From: Portulaca oleracea
Lineage: Eukaryota > Streptophyta > Magnoliopsida > Caryophyllales > Portulacaceae
NCBI GenBank assembly: GCA_029582165.1
Contig: CM055891.1
Coordinates: 29,304,832 to 29,368,831, forward strand
Length of the DNA stretch: 64,000 nt
Direction of reading: 5' to 3'
The position numbers and the translations under genes were made by a program. This document shows positions 44,878 through 60,768 of the stretch, piece by piece. How positions within the stretch are numbered: position 1 is the first letter of the stretch; every line of letters begins with the position of its first letter. The notes under the pieces are model-generated. The model saw only the letters and a program-made list of their open reading frames with translations, was not told where the DNA came from and did not search any database.

Positions 44878-47800
44878 ATGAAATCGTCAGGGAAGTTGTT
44901 CACGATAGGGTTGATTAGCTTCTGGTATTCATCGAACATCGGAGTATTACTGCTAAACAAGTATTTGTTGAGCAACTATGGATTCAAGTACCCGATTTTC
45001 CTGACGATGTGTCATATGACAGCTTGTTCGCTTCTTAGTTACATTGCGATTACATGGCTGAAGATCGTCCCTGTGCAAACCATACGATCTAGGGTTCAAT
45101 TCGCGAAGATTTCGGCTCTCAGCGCGATTTTCTGCGCGTCGGTGGTTAGCGGTAACATATCGTTGCGTTATCTCCCAGTGTCGTTCAATCAGGCCGTCGG
45201 TGCAACGACGCCGTTTTTCACCGCTGTGTTTGCGTATTTGATGACGTTGAAGAGGGAAGGGTGGTTGACGTATGTCACTCTCATACCTGTCGTTACCGGG
45301 GTCATTATCGCGAGTGGGGTATGTAGATTTTATTCCTCTTTCTTTATTGTTAAAATGTCTTTTTAAGATTAAATAGATATTTAATGGTGAATTTGTATAA
45401 CAAATGTTGCATTTGCAGAATATTATGATAGGATAGATTTCTATCTGTGGAATTAAGTGAAGGTGCTGATTATCTTGATGCTGATGGGTTATTTGTCAGT
45501 TTTATATATGGTTGAAATGGGCAGAAAAATTACCAAAGTTAAAAAAAACAACAAAAAAAAAGGATTTTGATATATTTGCATAAATTTGCAAAAAGTTATC
45601 AGAATTTGTCAAAAATTACCAAAAAATTTACCAAAATTTAACTTTTACCCAAATGTTTTTTACCCATGAATTTGACGGGTGAATCACAAATCTAGGGTAG
45701 GGTGGGGTAGAATTTGCAGTAGGGTTGTAAGGGTTATGGTGAAACAAACTACTTTCTTGTACATTCTGAAAGATTTGATGTGATTGATATTTATATTATC
45801 ATTAGCTAGTCACCCGTATATTCATAAAATAATACGCTACCCCAAAGTCCTGCAATAAAATATATAGTGGTGCAGTCTTAAGACAAGGCTTACTACAATA
45901 TTTGGATGTATTACGACCCTAGTGTCCCCCTGTTCAAGTGTTAAATGTTTAAATATGGGTGTTCTGTTGGACTAGAAGGAGTTTTGAAAGGAAAAAAATG
46001 AACATTTTGGGTCTATAATGGAGGGTTGCATATTTGCTTGTCTATATCCATGTCAAAGGGCTAAATTTCCGACTTGGGGACTTGAAGCAAATGAAGCGTC
46101 GAAGTAACGTAGATGGATTGTAGGGGTTCAGATTATGAGTGGGAATGAGGTGCATATGTACAAAGTGCTTCAGCTCTTTACCTTTCAATAATGGTGGATA
46201 ATTTGATTGTATATTACTAAATGATGTAATCGAATAACTATGTGTCATGTTATGTTGTTTGTCTATGTTTTGGTTCTCAGCAGTTTTATCTTCAGCTGCT
46301 TTTTGTTTTAGCTGGTTTATGTACCTGAATGTTGGGTTATTATCCTTATAATAATCGAGAAAAAAGTGTCATTGTTATGTTGATTTGTGGTTACTTATAT
46401 GTTGTTTCTATTCAATCTTTTGCTTGAAGGGAGAACCCAGCTTCAACTTGTTTGGGTTCATAATGTGCGTTGGAGCAACAGCTGCACGGGCACTGAAGAC
46501 AGTACTCCAAGGAATCTTACTGTCTTCTGAAGCGTAAGAATCGTTGCTCTATTGACTCTCAATTTTGCAGAAACAAATTCTTACCGCTTGATTCTTCCTA
46601 GATCCAAAATCGTTCAATCTTCTCTTGTTGATTCGTATTGATTCCCTAAAAACGATATATGCTGATCAGTTGTAACCACATTTTACAGGGAGAAATTGAA
46701 CTCCATGAATCTCCTCATGTACATGGCTCCTATTGCTGTTGTGTGCCTCATCCCAGCTGCACTCCTAATGGAGAAAGATGTAGTTGGGATCACTGTTGCT
46801 CTTGCAAGAGACGATATCAACATCGTATGGTATCTGCTCTTCAATTCTGCACTTGCGTACTTTGTGAATCTGACCAACTTTTTGGTCACCAAACACACAA
46901 GTGCCTTGACTCTCCAGGTATTACCCCTGAAACCTCCCATGGATTAGTGTTAATCTCTTCCTTTGGTTTTAGTTTGCTACCTTTGATATGCCGGGAGGGA
47001 AGGGTTTGCTGAATAATTTGTCAAGATTTCAGTCTTAGCCTCTTGGGTGTCCTTGTTTCAGTGAATCACTGACTAAAACCATCATTTGGCCTTCAACTAT
47101 CATCTTAAGTTTTTGGTTGAGATAGTTCCACGTGATATCAGACTCAAACTGAGCAAGAGATCTCATGGTCGAATCTTATCAGTCCCAATATTTAATTTGG
47201 CATGTTAGAATATAAAATTATCATCTTAAACGGTGAATTTGAGGGAACCATGGTTTACCATTATCTCACTCTCTAATTTCAAAAACATGTCACTTTGTTT
47301 ATCCCACAATGAAGATTTGATTGTAATTTAGGATAAGTTCAAAATGGAATTATGTGAAATCAATTGTGTTTAATCAAAAAGATCAAATAAGGCAGCCACT
47401 TGAACCAGCCTATCAAAATTGCTACACCAACCTACCACATCCAACCAAGGTGAGATTATTGCCTTATTTGGGCATGAATTTGGAATCAGCATTTGGTGTA
47501 CTTTCATGATTATAGTACCCTCTTTTCTAACCAGGTAAATTTACCCCGCCCACTGACCCTTATCTCGGAGTGACCATCAATAAGTTTTACAGATTGGGAA
47601 GTACCACACTGTCCATAACAAACATGACCCATCAACCCCCACAATTTCCACATATGACATTTTTTTGCTTCCACCAAGAATTACATTACCTAATACTCAC
47701 AAAGATTCATACTATATCTTCGTCACCACGCCCCACTCTCATAACATTCACTTCCTCAATACACCCTTCATGATGTTTGTTCTAAGAACTCTTGCTGTTT

Positions 47801-47950
47801 CAGGTGCTGGGAAACGCAAAAGGAGCAGTCGCAGTGGTGGTATCGATTTTGATATTTAGGAACCCGGTATCAGTCACAGGAATGCTGGGATACTGTCTCA
47901 CTGTAACAGGAGTTATTCTCTACAGCGAAGCAAAGAAGCGAAATAAGTAA
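44878..47950 (+). CDS. Golgi nucleotide-sugar transporter, UDP-arabinofuranose transporter type (4 exons)
   Basis: Exons: 44878-45318, 46430-46533, 46689-46917, 47804-47950; all GT-AG, 306 residues. It begins [20 protein letters not shown] and has the features of the triose-phosphate-translocator/NST-KT superfamily: about ten membrane helices, [80 protein letters not shown] and a basic tail EAKKRNK resembling a dilysine-type signal. By memory it is closest to Arabidopsis At3g11320/At5g05820, reported as UDP-arabinofuranose transporters (UAfT group) that carry UDP-Araf from cytosol into the Golgi for cell-wall glycans. The substrate is inferred from this likeness only. Start chosen as the first ATG, matching the family N-terminus. 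Confidence 0.95.
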
Positions 47951-47983
47951 CAAAAAACTCGGCACAACAAAACATACACATCC

Positions 47984-48011
47984 TCTCATCTCATCTCATC
48001 TCATCTCATCT
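47984..48011. repeat. (CTCAT)n microsatellite in the transporter 3' UTR
   Basis: About six CTCAT units begin 34 bases after the stop codon and are likely part of the 3' UTR. Confidence 0.85.
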
Positions 48012-48276
48012 GTAGTTCTAGTGGTATTACCTCTTCCTGCACTGCAAACACTTGAGATTCGAGGTACGAGTTCGAAAAACTTTACCTCAGAAAATCCCCT
48101 GTGCAGCAATCTTGAGACCCCATTGGATCTGTTTAGTTATGCCATTTATCAAAGTAAATAGGGAATTTTTTTTTCACCCATGCAGGCAATGCAATAAGAC
48201 TTTTGTTCATGTAGTTTGTAGGGAAGGTCACTGGTTTCTCTGTTTTGATTTTGATTTTTTTTTTTTTTTTTTTTTG
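48010..48276 (+). mobile_element. SINE-like element with poly(T) tail
   Basis: The head GTAGTTCTAGTGGTATTACC resembles a pol III A box, and about 45 bases later GGTACGAGTTCGAAAA resembles a B box (GAGTTCGAA). The body ends in TCTCTGTTTTGATTTTGA and a run of some 20 T. Several plant SINE families end in poly(T). It lies just beyond the transporter stop codon and may be transcribed in its 3' UTR. Left boundary and target duplication are not clear. Confidence 0.5.
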
Positions 48277-49844
48277 GTCTGAAGTAGATCACTGGACATA
48301 TTAATCTCATGTATTCTTGAAGATAGATTTGTTTTGTAATTAAAGGGAATATACCAAATTTGTTGATTATACAGGAATTATTTGATTAGTTGTTGTTTGC
48401 ACCCCATCCTTACTGAGAGTACCATAAGATCATCTGTGACCACAAGTCACTTGCTAGTCATGTAATCACTTGCTAGTTAGTTGCAAAGAAGGGTGAGACA
48501 TGGGGGCGACCACCAATACATATTACAGGCATTTAGAGTACATGCTCTGCATATACATAAGTAAACAATTATATTATTGATAGTAAACAATTTAATATAT
48601 ACAAGTGAACAATGATCATATTTAGAGCACATGTTCGAGAAGCATGTAATAAATTGTAGGCAATTACTGACCCAATCACAAGGGGGATTATCCTTTCGAT
48701 TTATCTATCACCTTGATTTTTGAGTAAGTCAAAATTTTCAAAATTGTTACTAATATAACGTTACTATTATTAACACTATATTCTTTTCTGTGATATCATA
48801 TTCCACCTACCACAATTAACCACTCGAACCACAAACCATCACACATTACCATATCATAACACATTTTACCACAATGACTATAATTTTCTCTTTACTTCTC
48901 ATTTTTCTCACTACTTTTCATTTTTTTTCTCTCATTTTTCTTACAACTTTTTACTTTTTTCTCACAACCTTTTATTTCTCTCCTCACTTACCACATCAAT
49001 CATTCTTACCACCACTTACAACATCGCACCACATCATATGACGCTATCCACATTTTTACCACACCATTACCACATTTTACCCACCATATAAAAAGAACTA
49101 GGTCTAAAATTCTTATAGACAAATACTAAAAAGAGAATCTAATGTAATTTTTAATAAAAAAAAATATTATCTAAAAGATTATTAATCAAATAAAATTATT
49201 GAAAATTGCAAAAAAAACTGACAAACAAAATTATGAGGGGGTACTATACAATAATAAGATGGAAAAAAACTCACCCTTTATTTTGAAGCTATTAGATGAT
49301 TTGATGCTACTAAACCTGATAATGACTTAAATAACGACATGGTAACAGGCTGATTTAAACTTGGAGGCTGTTTAATCCAAACATTCAAGAGCACATGTAC
49401 ACCAAAAGATTACAATAACAACAAATTTTTAATATAAACAATCGTAAGCACAACCTAAACGACTCAACCGAAAACAGTCTTCTTCCCATGCACTAAAGTT
49501 AATGAAAAAGTTTGCTCTTACAAACCCACAAAAAAACCTTTCGAAAATCAATTTAGTTACGGGATGAATCTGACTAGAACGTACACCAAAAGGAACAACA
49601 CTAAAATCATTCAACAATGCACAAAATACTAATCTCTATTAAGAATTTCAATACATACACACAATCAACTAAACACAATCCATCATAAAACCAGGGATAA
49701 TAGGCACCACTGAAATGCAAATTAAAATTTCCCCAATTCTAACTTCAACTAAACAGACCTATTAGAAATCAAAGATACTAAATTCAGGACATCCTAATTG
49801 GTAGAAACTAGGGACAGTAGATTATGATGGTGAAGCTGAGAGGC
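48277..49844. other. Convergent intergenic space between the transporter and PCNA genes
   Basis: No gene. 48530-48660 is a third copy of the GTGAACAAT/TAAACAATTT repeat. 48768-49112 is a degenerate Tourist-like stretch (left ACACTATATTCTTTTCTGTG, right end TATAAAAAGAACTAGGTCTA, interior TACCACA/CACATC words). From about 49400 to 49844 lies the probable PCNA 3' UTR. Confidence 0.45.
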
Positions 49845-53385
<3,541 letters not shown>

Positions 53386-53939
53386 ATAGGCCTAAACCCC
53401 CAATTTTTCGACCATTCTTTTTTTTCCTTTATTTTTCAAAATTATTATAAATTAATCATTTTATCCTACGAAAATAGGGTAATTGACCTTGAGAGACGGC
53501 CCAGGAAGCAGGGGTGTTCATGGATCCGATATCCGAATCAATTGGATAAATTTTTTGGGTACCCGAAATTTCGAGTGGGTCATACCCTCGAACTGTAACC
53601 AAAAGTTTCGGGTAACCGACCTAATTCAAATCAATTTTTCGATTCAGGTATCCAAAACTTTTGCCCGGGTTGTGGGTTTTCAGATCAAGAGAGCTCTTTT
53701 TGGGATGTAGATATGTAAGGACAAAATTGAATATTGGGTAAATGCAACCATGGTAATCATGTAATGAAACCATGTTGTCTATGTGTGGTTATGCATGGCT
53801 GTGTAATAACGTGAATATAACCGTGTATGGCAGTGTAACTATGGGATATAACCTTCGAGTGTTGTACCTGGTTGTAAAATGTCAGACATCCATGTGTAAA
53901 TGTTTGAACATGAATGTGTGGGCATTGTAAATTTGTAAC
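53386..53939. other. Intergenic stretch with MITE-like debris
   Basis: No gene. At 53510-53690 there is a degenerate hAT-MITE-like stretch (CAGGGGTGTTCATGGATCCG, GGGTACCCGAAATTTCGAG). At 53740-53920 the phrase CCATG or CATGGTTAT recurs at irregular spacing. Confidence 0.4.
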
Positions 53940-54663
53940 CTACGTTACCTGGACACGGCAATTAGGGTTGTCGTACCATGGTCGACACGACACGACACGG
54001 ATCCTGACACGGAATTCGTGGCGGACACTGGGCGAAGTCGCGGGACACGGCCAAAGAACGAAACCTTAGTCACGGCAAACCCTAGATCGAACAATTGGAC
54101 AACCAATTGGTGGGTATTCGGGGTGGTAGTTGAGGGTTTTTGGTCGAGTCAATTGTGCGACCCCGCCGGTGGGGTTTCCCAGCCAGAATTCGCCGGTTCC
54201 GGTCGCCGGAAATGCATTTTCCTGGACAGAATCTCTCCCTGGACTGGAAGTGCGTTGTTATTCGTTTGCTTCTTCAAAAACAAAGGAGAGATAAGTAGGT
54301 AAGGGGGGGAGGCGTGAACACTCAATTTGAGTTGGGCCTAGGGTTTTCTAATCATTTCTACCTTTTTATTTTGATTATTCTAAAATTAAAGTGGCATTAA
54401 ATCTTTTGGTTAAAAATTGGGTTGTTTATATCTTTTATATAGATCAAATCAACTTAAATTAAAGTATTTTTAGGTTTACACTTTTTAAGGATGCCTTTAA
54501 AAAAATTAATATTTTACTTTTAATATAATTAAATATATTATGCAACTTAGGGGTTGTGTTTTTCCTGCCGTGTCGGACCCTTAGATGTTGTGTCCCCGTG
54601 TCAGTAATTTTTGGGGATGCTGTGTCGGACACTTGGATCCGTGTCCGAGTCCAGGTAACATAG
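53940..54663. mobile_element. hAT-like MITE with 8-bp target duplication
   Basis: The left end is CTACGTTACCTGGACACGG and the right end, reverse complemented, CTATGTTACCTGGACTCGG. Flanking octamers TTTGTAAC (53932-53939) and CTTGTAAC (54664-54671) match at 7 of 8. Subterminal stretches repeat CGACACGACACGG and GTGTCGGAC. The interior contains a GC-rich stretch (54060-54260) with a 95-codon open frame that may be captured sequence; I do not recognise it. Confidence 0.85.
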
Positions 54664-55072
54664 CTTGTAACTACGTGGTATCATTTTGGAAGATTTGGAG
54701 TTGGCTTTAGTTGGGATGTCATGTATGTTTTTTAGTTGATTGGGATGTAGTTATGTAGGTGCAAACTTGGATATTGTGTAAAAGTAATCTTAGTAAGCAT
54801 GTAATGATAACCATGGATGATGTTTTAGTATGCGTAATATGTATGTTTTCGTTGATTTGAGTGTTGTATCTGATAGAAAAAATCTCCGCAAAGACACTAT
54901 AGAATGGGAATTGGTTTTGTGTGAAGAGAGGTTGGAATGATTTAGACGAAGTAAAGAAAGGAAAGAATCGAGGGGTGTGGGAGGTTTGGTTAACTTGATC
55001 GACAATTTGGTTAACTCTGTGGAAATTCATGGATGGGAACTGCAATTTTGCAATTATACCTGCATATATATA

Positions 55073-55867
55073 GGATAATTGGATTCTAATAATCCCTACT
55101 TTTACCAATTGGACAATGATGGACCGTACTTTCACTCTGTATTATAGTGGTAAAAAAAAAAAATGGATTGTAGTGGGATATTTCAAGGGAATCATAGATT
55201 TTGTGTTGCATTTGATTCAAAACTTAATATAACACTTTACAATGATTTTTAATGAATTTACAGCATTTCTCCCAATTTTATTTCATTTTTTTACTATTTT
55301 TTACGATTTTTTCCACTTTTATTATTTTTAAAAAATCATAATAATTATTCGGAGTCTCAAAAAAATAATTTAAAAAATGTTTTAGAAACTACAATTCATT
55401 AACTTTCTAGGGGCAGAAACGAAAAAAAACATAAACAATATAGTGTAGAGAAAAATAAGAAGAATGTGGAGGTGGATTTGGTATCACTACAATCCAATTT
55501 TATTGTTTTTTGGACCACCAGAATACAAAGTGAAAGTACGATTCACCATTGCTGGCAAAATTTTGTCCGACCCGGATTACCCGAATTGTCCGACCCGAAA
55601 AACCCGGGTCTAGACATAGATTTTCCACCCGAATTTTTATATTGACCGAATATTCGGACATAAAATTTCTCTTTTTTCTATTGTCCGAATCCGATTTTAG
55701 CATCGTCCGAATTGTCCGACCCGGTTTGACCCGAAATAAAACAGGGTCCGGACATGAATTTCTCGTCCGAATTTTGACATTGTCCGAATTTGTCCGACCC
55801 GAATTTACCAGGACCCGGATTTTTGCCAGCTCTAGTGAAAGTATGGATTATTAGAATCCAATTATCC
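55073..55867. mobile_element. Mutator-like MITE, first of a head-to-head pair, with nested insert
   Basis: Starts GGATAATTGGATTCTAATAA and ends with its reverse complement TTATTAGAATCCAATTATCC at 55867. TIR also includes CAATGATGGACCGTACTTTC, as in the Pack-MULE at 29182. A foreign 290-bp piece interrupts the right TIR (55551-55843). Without it the element is about 505 bp. It is bordered by TATATATATA on both sides. Confidence 0.88.
55551..55843. mobile_element. Nested MITE-like insert with CTGGCAAAA ends
   Basis: The left end is GCTGGCAAAATTTTGTCCGA and the right end, reverse complemented, AGCTGGCAAAAATCCGGGTC. The interior is made of GTCCGAATTGTCCGACCCG-type words in both senses. It sits inside the TIR of the Mutator-like MITE. 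No target duplication is visible; a few TIR bases seem lost. Relative: degenerate repeat at 41811-42045. Confidence 0.65.
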
Positions 55868-55879
55868 TATATATATATA

Positions 55880-56390
55880 GGATAATTGGATTCTAATAAT
55901 CCCTACTTTCACCAATTGGACAATGGTGGACCGTACTTTCACTTTGTATTCTGGTGGTCCAAAAAAAAAATTGATCAGAGTGGTACCAAATCCATCTCCA
56001 CATTCTTCTTATTTTTTCATTCCTACACTATATTTTTTTGTTTTTTCTGCTCGCCATAGAAAGTTGATGAATTGTAGTTTCTAAAACATTTTTTAAATTA
56101 TTTTTTTGAGACTCCGAATAATTATTATGATTTTTTAAAAATAATAAAAGTGAAAAAATCGAAAAAATAGTAAAAAAATGAAAAAAAATTGGGAGAAACG
56201 CTGTAAATTCATTAAAAATCATTGTAAAGTGTTATACTAAGTTTTGAATCAAATGCAACACAAAATCTATGATTCCCTCGAAAATATCCCACTACAATCC
56301 ATTTTTTTTTTGGACCACCAGAATACAAAGTGAAAGTACGGTCCACTATTATTCAATTGGTAAAAGTATGGATTATTAGAATCCAATTAT

Positions 56391-56391
<1 letters not shown>
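55880..56391. mobile_element. Mutator-like MITE, second copy in opposite orientation
   Basis: Starts GGATAATTGGATTCTAATAA and ends near TTAGAATCCAATTAT. Its interior is the reverse complement of the first copy's (for example ATTTCTCCCAATTTTATTTC in one and AAAAAAATTGGGAGAAACGC in the other). Only a 12-bp TATATATATATA separates the two, and a TA run continues on the right (56390-56417). Both copies end in TA runs, so target duplication and microsatellite merge. Confidence 0.88.
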
Positions 56392-56422
<31 letters not shown>

Positions 56423-57780
56423 GTGGGCGGGAAGATTAGCAACTAAACTTTACTATTACTTGGCTGCAATTTTATTTGTTGAAAGCCCCAAAATTCACTC
56501 TCTACTCACCATTTTAAAATTTAAAAATATTACTTTTATATATTAATAGAAATTGTTAGCTCATTTCAGCTAGTTTTTTTCCCTCAATGAAGTAAGTGGA
56601 TAGAGTTCACAATATTTTTTTTTAACTCACTTCAACAAACTCTGCCATCGTATAAAAAAATCAGAAAGCGTTTGGTTGTTTAAATTTCAATTTTTCATAG
56701 GAAAACATTCCACAGAGCCACAATTTTGAAACAATGCCTGGGAAAAAGGTTTCCGAGGGGGGTAAAGAAAAATTTTCGGTGTAAAATTGAATTTAAAATG
56801 TAAAATTTTCAAAACATTTCTAATATACAATAATAAACTCAAACAATTATAAATAAAAATAATTGGATATTTCAAACATTTCCTAGTAAATTTACAACTT
56901 TAATCAAACATTAAATTACACTTTTTCAGGAAAATCCTAAAAAAAGTTCCATGAAATTCCATCAATTGCTCTCTTATTGTCTCCCTCAAAAGAAAAGAAA
57001 AATTATTGTCATTAAATAATTTGACAACTCACATGAAATGCTTAAAATTGAGGGAAAGTGAAACGTTATCTGGTCCATTAATTAAACATCCAAATTTGGT
57101 GGGGAGATCCAATCAGAATTAATTGTGAGATTAATTAATTTTCCCTCCCATTTTAAACTAAGTACTCCCTCGGTCACTCTGTTACTTCAGGAAAATTGGA
57201 TAAGTACACTTGTTAGGCTATGTTCTTTAACTTAGTACAATTATTTTTGTCTAGTTTAATTTAATCTGACTTTATAGTATTTTATCATCCAAAATACTTT
57301 TAGATAATTTATATTTAAAATTATTTATTCAATTCATGAAATTTATTTAAAAATAAGTAAGAAATATGTGATGTGTTATTTTTCTACCTACACTACTTTC
57401 CTCATAACTTTGTTAATCTAACTTAATTTTACCTCTTAAAGAACAAGGCGTTAGTCACCGTTAACATGACTCACTCTAGTGCCACTCTAGTGCACAAGTG
57501 ATCATATGTTCCTTCCTACCTCTTAGCGTTGTTGAAACGTTGTCTACCTCGAGTCTCTGAATCTATCAAACTCAAGAAAATTGGATACGATCACAAATAT
57601 TTTGTTTGAATTTTGACATTTATTTGATCGGAAACACATCGTATATTTCGATTAACTCAATTATGATCAAACTATATGCTTGTCATAATCAATGTTGTTA
57701 GAATTTGGGGTCCTAACTCGGATTCATAGGATAATCAGGATCGGAATTAACCCACATAGGATTGTGGATCAGAATGTAGC
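56392..57780. other. Gene-free AT-rich stretch
   Basis: No gene is supported. A MITE-like start TACTCCCTCGGTCACTCTGT lies at 57163. The remainder is AT-rich with no recognised structure. Confidence 0.35.
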
Positions 57781-58125
57781 TAGTAGAATCGGTTAGGGAT
57801 TTTGGATCATAAATCGTATGATCGTAGACCTGGATCGAAATTTTAATAACCATGGTCATAATTATACATAGGAAAAAACTAGGGCCCTGTTATTTGGATT
57901 GGCTAAAATGAGGTTTGGATGGATTGGATTGAATAATCGTGGGTCATAATTTAGATAGTAGAATCACATCGACGATCTTTTATCATAAATCGTATGATCG
58001 TAGACCTGGATCGAAATTTTAATAACCATGTCCATAATTATACATAGGAAAAAACTAGGACCCTGTTGTTTGGATTTAATAAAATGAGGTTTGGATGGAT
58101 TATATTGGACTGGATTGGATAAGTT
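57781..58125. repeat. Tandem repeat, two copies of a ~176-bp unit
   Basis: The sequence ATCATAAATCGTATGATCGT followed by AGACCTGGATCGAAATTTTA occurs from 57806 and again from 57982, and neighbouring sequence (CATAATTATACATAGGAAAA, TGAGGTTTGGATGGATT) repeats at the same spacing. A single diverged copy lies at 25545-25700, so the unit is a dispersed repeat that has duplicated here. Confidence 0.88.
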
Positions 58126-58375
58126 AGGATGCTTTTATGGCGAATTGTGTTTTTAGAGACGATGTTTTTTTTGGTGAATTGTATAAGGTTTGGATTGGAT
58201 TGGATTTGATTCAATTGGAAATAGTTACTAATCCAAAGAACAAAGCCTAGCTGCCTAGGTATCAATAAGAATTTTCCTATCCAAATGCTAAAACTACCCA
58301 ATCCAAATTTGAGCCCAACCAATTTGTTGAGAACATTACCACATTCGTCCCCATATATTTATCAAAAATATAAGG

Positions 58376-58640
58376 GAATGAATTCAGTAGGAAGTGTGTT
58401 ACGGTGGGAAAGTGAAAAACGAAAATCATAACAACTTGTGGTCGTGAATATTGGGGGATGTGGTCAAAGATTTCACACACTCCTTAATATGACTATGACC
58501 ATACTCTCTAATATCCATGACATCCCTAATATCTATGACCAAACTCCATCATATTCATGACAAAACATCGTCAAATGTAAAATCAAGGGTTGCAATTTTC
58601 ATTTCTTACCTTCCCACCCGCGCTTCTCGCTTGATCCATT
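58376..58640. mobile_element. Degenerate relative of the foldback element at 31290
   Basis: Left words GGGAATGAATTCAGTAGGAA correspond to GGGAGCGAATCCAGTAGGAA at 31290. The middle contains ATTGGGGGATGTGGTCAAAG, TAATATCCATGACATCCC and TAATATCTATGACCAAACTC, matching the GACCACA-rich core. The right end TTCTTACCTTCCCACCCGCG is a poor match. About 265 bp, so largely internally deleted. Confidence 0.6.
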
Positions 58641-59438
58641 TCCACTATATAAAGTCTAAAACCTAAAATTTATGTGTGGTACAATTTTTAAAGGGAAATT
58701 CGATTCTAATAATACGAACTTTTGGTCATATAATACTTAATAATACGAACTTTCGATTCAGTGATAAATAATACGAACTTTGACCCCCTGTTGCCCCCAA
58801 TAGTTAGCTGGCGGCGGAGGCACGTTGCCTTTGTATTTTGACCTCGTCATGTCATCCGTTGACTTAAAAAACACCAACTCACCCTTTTATTTTTTTCCCT
58901 TTAATTTTTTTAACCCACCACTCTTCTTCTTCTTCTCACGCCCCTCGACCTGCTTGCCTTCTCTCAGCCTCGCTGCCGGCTGCCCCCCTGACCTGCTTGC
59001 CGAAACTCGCCGTCGTCACCGACTTGATCTCCGATAACCGCCTCTCCCTCCTCTGTATTTTAACCTCTCTCCCTTGTTGTTTTTGCAAACCCAATTGCAT
59101 CCTACCCAAACCTAGATCTAACCACCCCACCATTCTTTTCGGCCACCTACTCGTCGGAAACCTCATCCACTCTTTACCTCCTTTAACCCATCTCAAACCC
59201 CTCGACCACCACAAACCTTCCCAGCCCATAATCAACTACCATCCATCACCATTTCCACCCCTGGAGAGCTTCGGCACACTTCAGATTATCTCTGTCCAGA
59301 AAATTCGAATCAAAATCAACCATCATAAAAACCAATTGCAGAAATTTCGTTCAACAGACGGGGCATGCATAGATTCCGCACAATATTCGAATCAATCAGA
59401 CCAGAATCAATGATACACGGAAAAAATCAAAATCAAAA

Positions 59439-59750
59439 TCAAAGGTAAGGAACATACTTCAGATTATCGGTGGTGGGGAACCAGGAGCGGCAAAATAGGG
59501 CATTCCATCGGACGCCGAAGAAGAGAGAGGTGGCGGATTGACAATTATCCCTATCCTCCGGGAACATCTGGAGAGCTTCGGCGAGGGTACGGCGGCGGGA
59601 TGATGTTGGCTTCGAAGCTCTGAATCTGTGAGCCAAAGAAATTGCAGTGGACGGTGCAGTCGAGTCCACCGATGAGCTCCTGTCCGCCTTCTTTCCTCCC
59701 TCCCACCTCCTTCCATTCTCCACTTCACCCATAGCCATGGCCACGACCAT
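59439..59750 (-). other. Unidentified open frame in the Mutator-like interior
   Basis: A 103-codon frame contains ALQMFPEDRDNCQSATSLFF and GVRWNALFCRSWF after an Arg/Ser-rich start (STAISLAHRFRASKPTSSRR). An overlapping frame of 89 codons is also open. High GC and the hydrophobic C-terminal half hint at captured host sequence, but no family is recognised. Confidence 0.25.
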
Positions 59751-60342
59751 GATTTTTCCTCTCCTATCTCATTTTCTCTCTCTTATTCATCATCCTTCCC
59801 TTTTTGGTACTGGGTGTGCTGATTTTGTGACCTAGAAAGGGTTGATTCTTCAAACAACTATGAACACAGTAGTGATTGTTGTTTGTGTTGTTGTTTGAAT
59901 TGTTGATTCCGAAAATCCAACGATTGAAGTGAGTGATTAGGGTTTAGGGATGAGGGTTTAGGGCGTGGGTGTAGGCGTGGGCGTGGAAGCTGAGAGTGGA
60001 AGAGAGGCCAGACACGGCGGGAGGAGAGAGAGTGGAAGGTAATGGTGGAGTTGGAGTTGGAGCATTCTGACGGTTGTAGCTACAAAAGCCATTGGAGGAG
60101 GACTTGGAATTGGGGAGGAGAGACAGGGGTTAGAGGAGAGAAAAAAGAAAAAAAAGGAGAATTATGATGTGGACAAATTTTAAATGACATGACAAAATTA
60201 AAAAAGTCAATACCCTTCCTCCGCCGCCACGTCAACATACCACCGAATTAAGTTCATCTTAACTCGGTGGCATGTTATTAGGGGGCAACAGGGGGTCAAA
60301 GTTCGTATTATTCATCACTTAATCGAAAGTTCGGATTATTAA

Positions 60343-60580
60343 GGTCCTGTTCTTTTCTGCGACATTTTGCGATATGATGTGGTGTGGTGTGGTTGAATTG
60401 TGGTGGGCGTGGTGAAATTGTGGTAGGTTATTGGTACGTGGGGTAGGTGAGGAAAGAGAATGTAAAAAGTAGATGAGATAAGTGATGAGAGAGAAAAATA
60501 ATGATTTGTGGTAAAGTATGGTGAGTTGTGGCAAACTGCAGTATCTTTGTGATGCATTACAACCGCAGAAAGAACAGGCG
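60343..60580. mobile_element. Tourist-like MITE nested in the Mutator-like element
   Basis: TAA flanks both sides (60340-60342 and 60581-60583). Left GGTCCTGTTCTTTTCTGCG, right reverse complement CGCCTGTTCTTTCTGCGG. The interior repeats GTGTGGT and GGTGGG words. Its position in the right arm of the Mutator-like element shows it inserted later. Confidence 0.88.
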
Positions 60581-60768
60581 TAAGATGTTTATATGCACTA
60601 AAGTTCGTATTATTAGAATCCAATTTCCCATTTTCAAAAATATGTCAATCATTTTGTGGGTGGGTGTGAGCCCTTCTTTGGACATTGACATTCCACGTAT
60701 CCTCTATATATATTATAACGCTTATTGGATTAATATTCCATTGAAATAGAGGCAATGAATTCGATTAA

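Larger units (their letters stand above)
58693..60629. mobile_element. Mutator-like element with 9-bp target duplication
   Basis: Left tip GGGAAATTCGATTCTAATAA; right tip, reverse complemented, GGGAAATTGGATTCTAATAA. Flanking nonamers ATTTTTAAA (58684-58692) and ATTTTCAAA (60630-60638) match at 8 of 9. Both arms carry AATACGAACTTT, GACCCCCTGTTGCCCCC and a GTTGACTT-like stretch. The right arm is split by a Tourist-like MITE (60343-60580). The GC-rich interior (about 58930-60120) has several 90-140 codon open frames on both strands rich in Pro, Ser and Arg, none recognised, and no transposase. It may be a second Pack-MULE. Confidence 0.88.

Noticed and set aside
46659..47012. 117-codon frame over transporter exon 3
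   Set aside because: Out-of-frame shadow; the frame [15 protein letters not shown] fits the family and the splice phases.
54018..54302. 94-codon frame MADTGRSRGTRPKNE
   Set aside because: It starts in the repeated CGACACGG subterminal part of a hAT-like MITE. Not recognised as a protein; kept only as possible cargo of that element.
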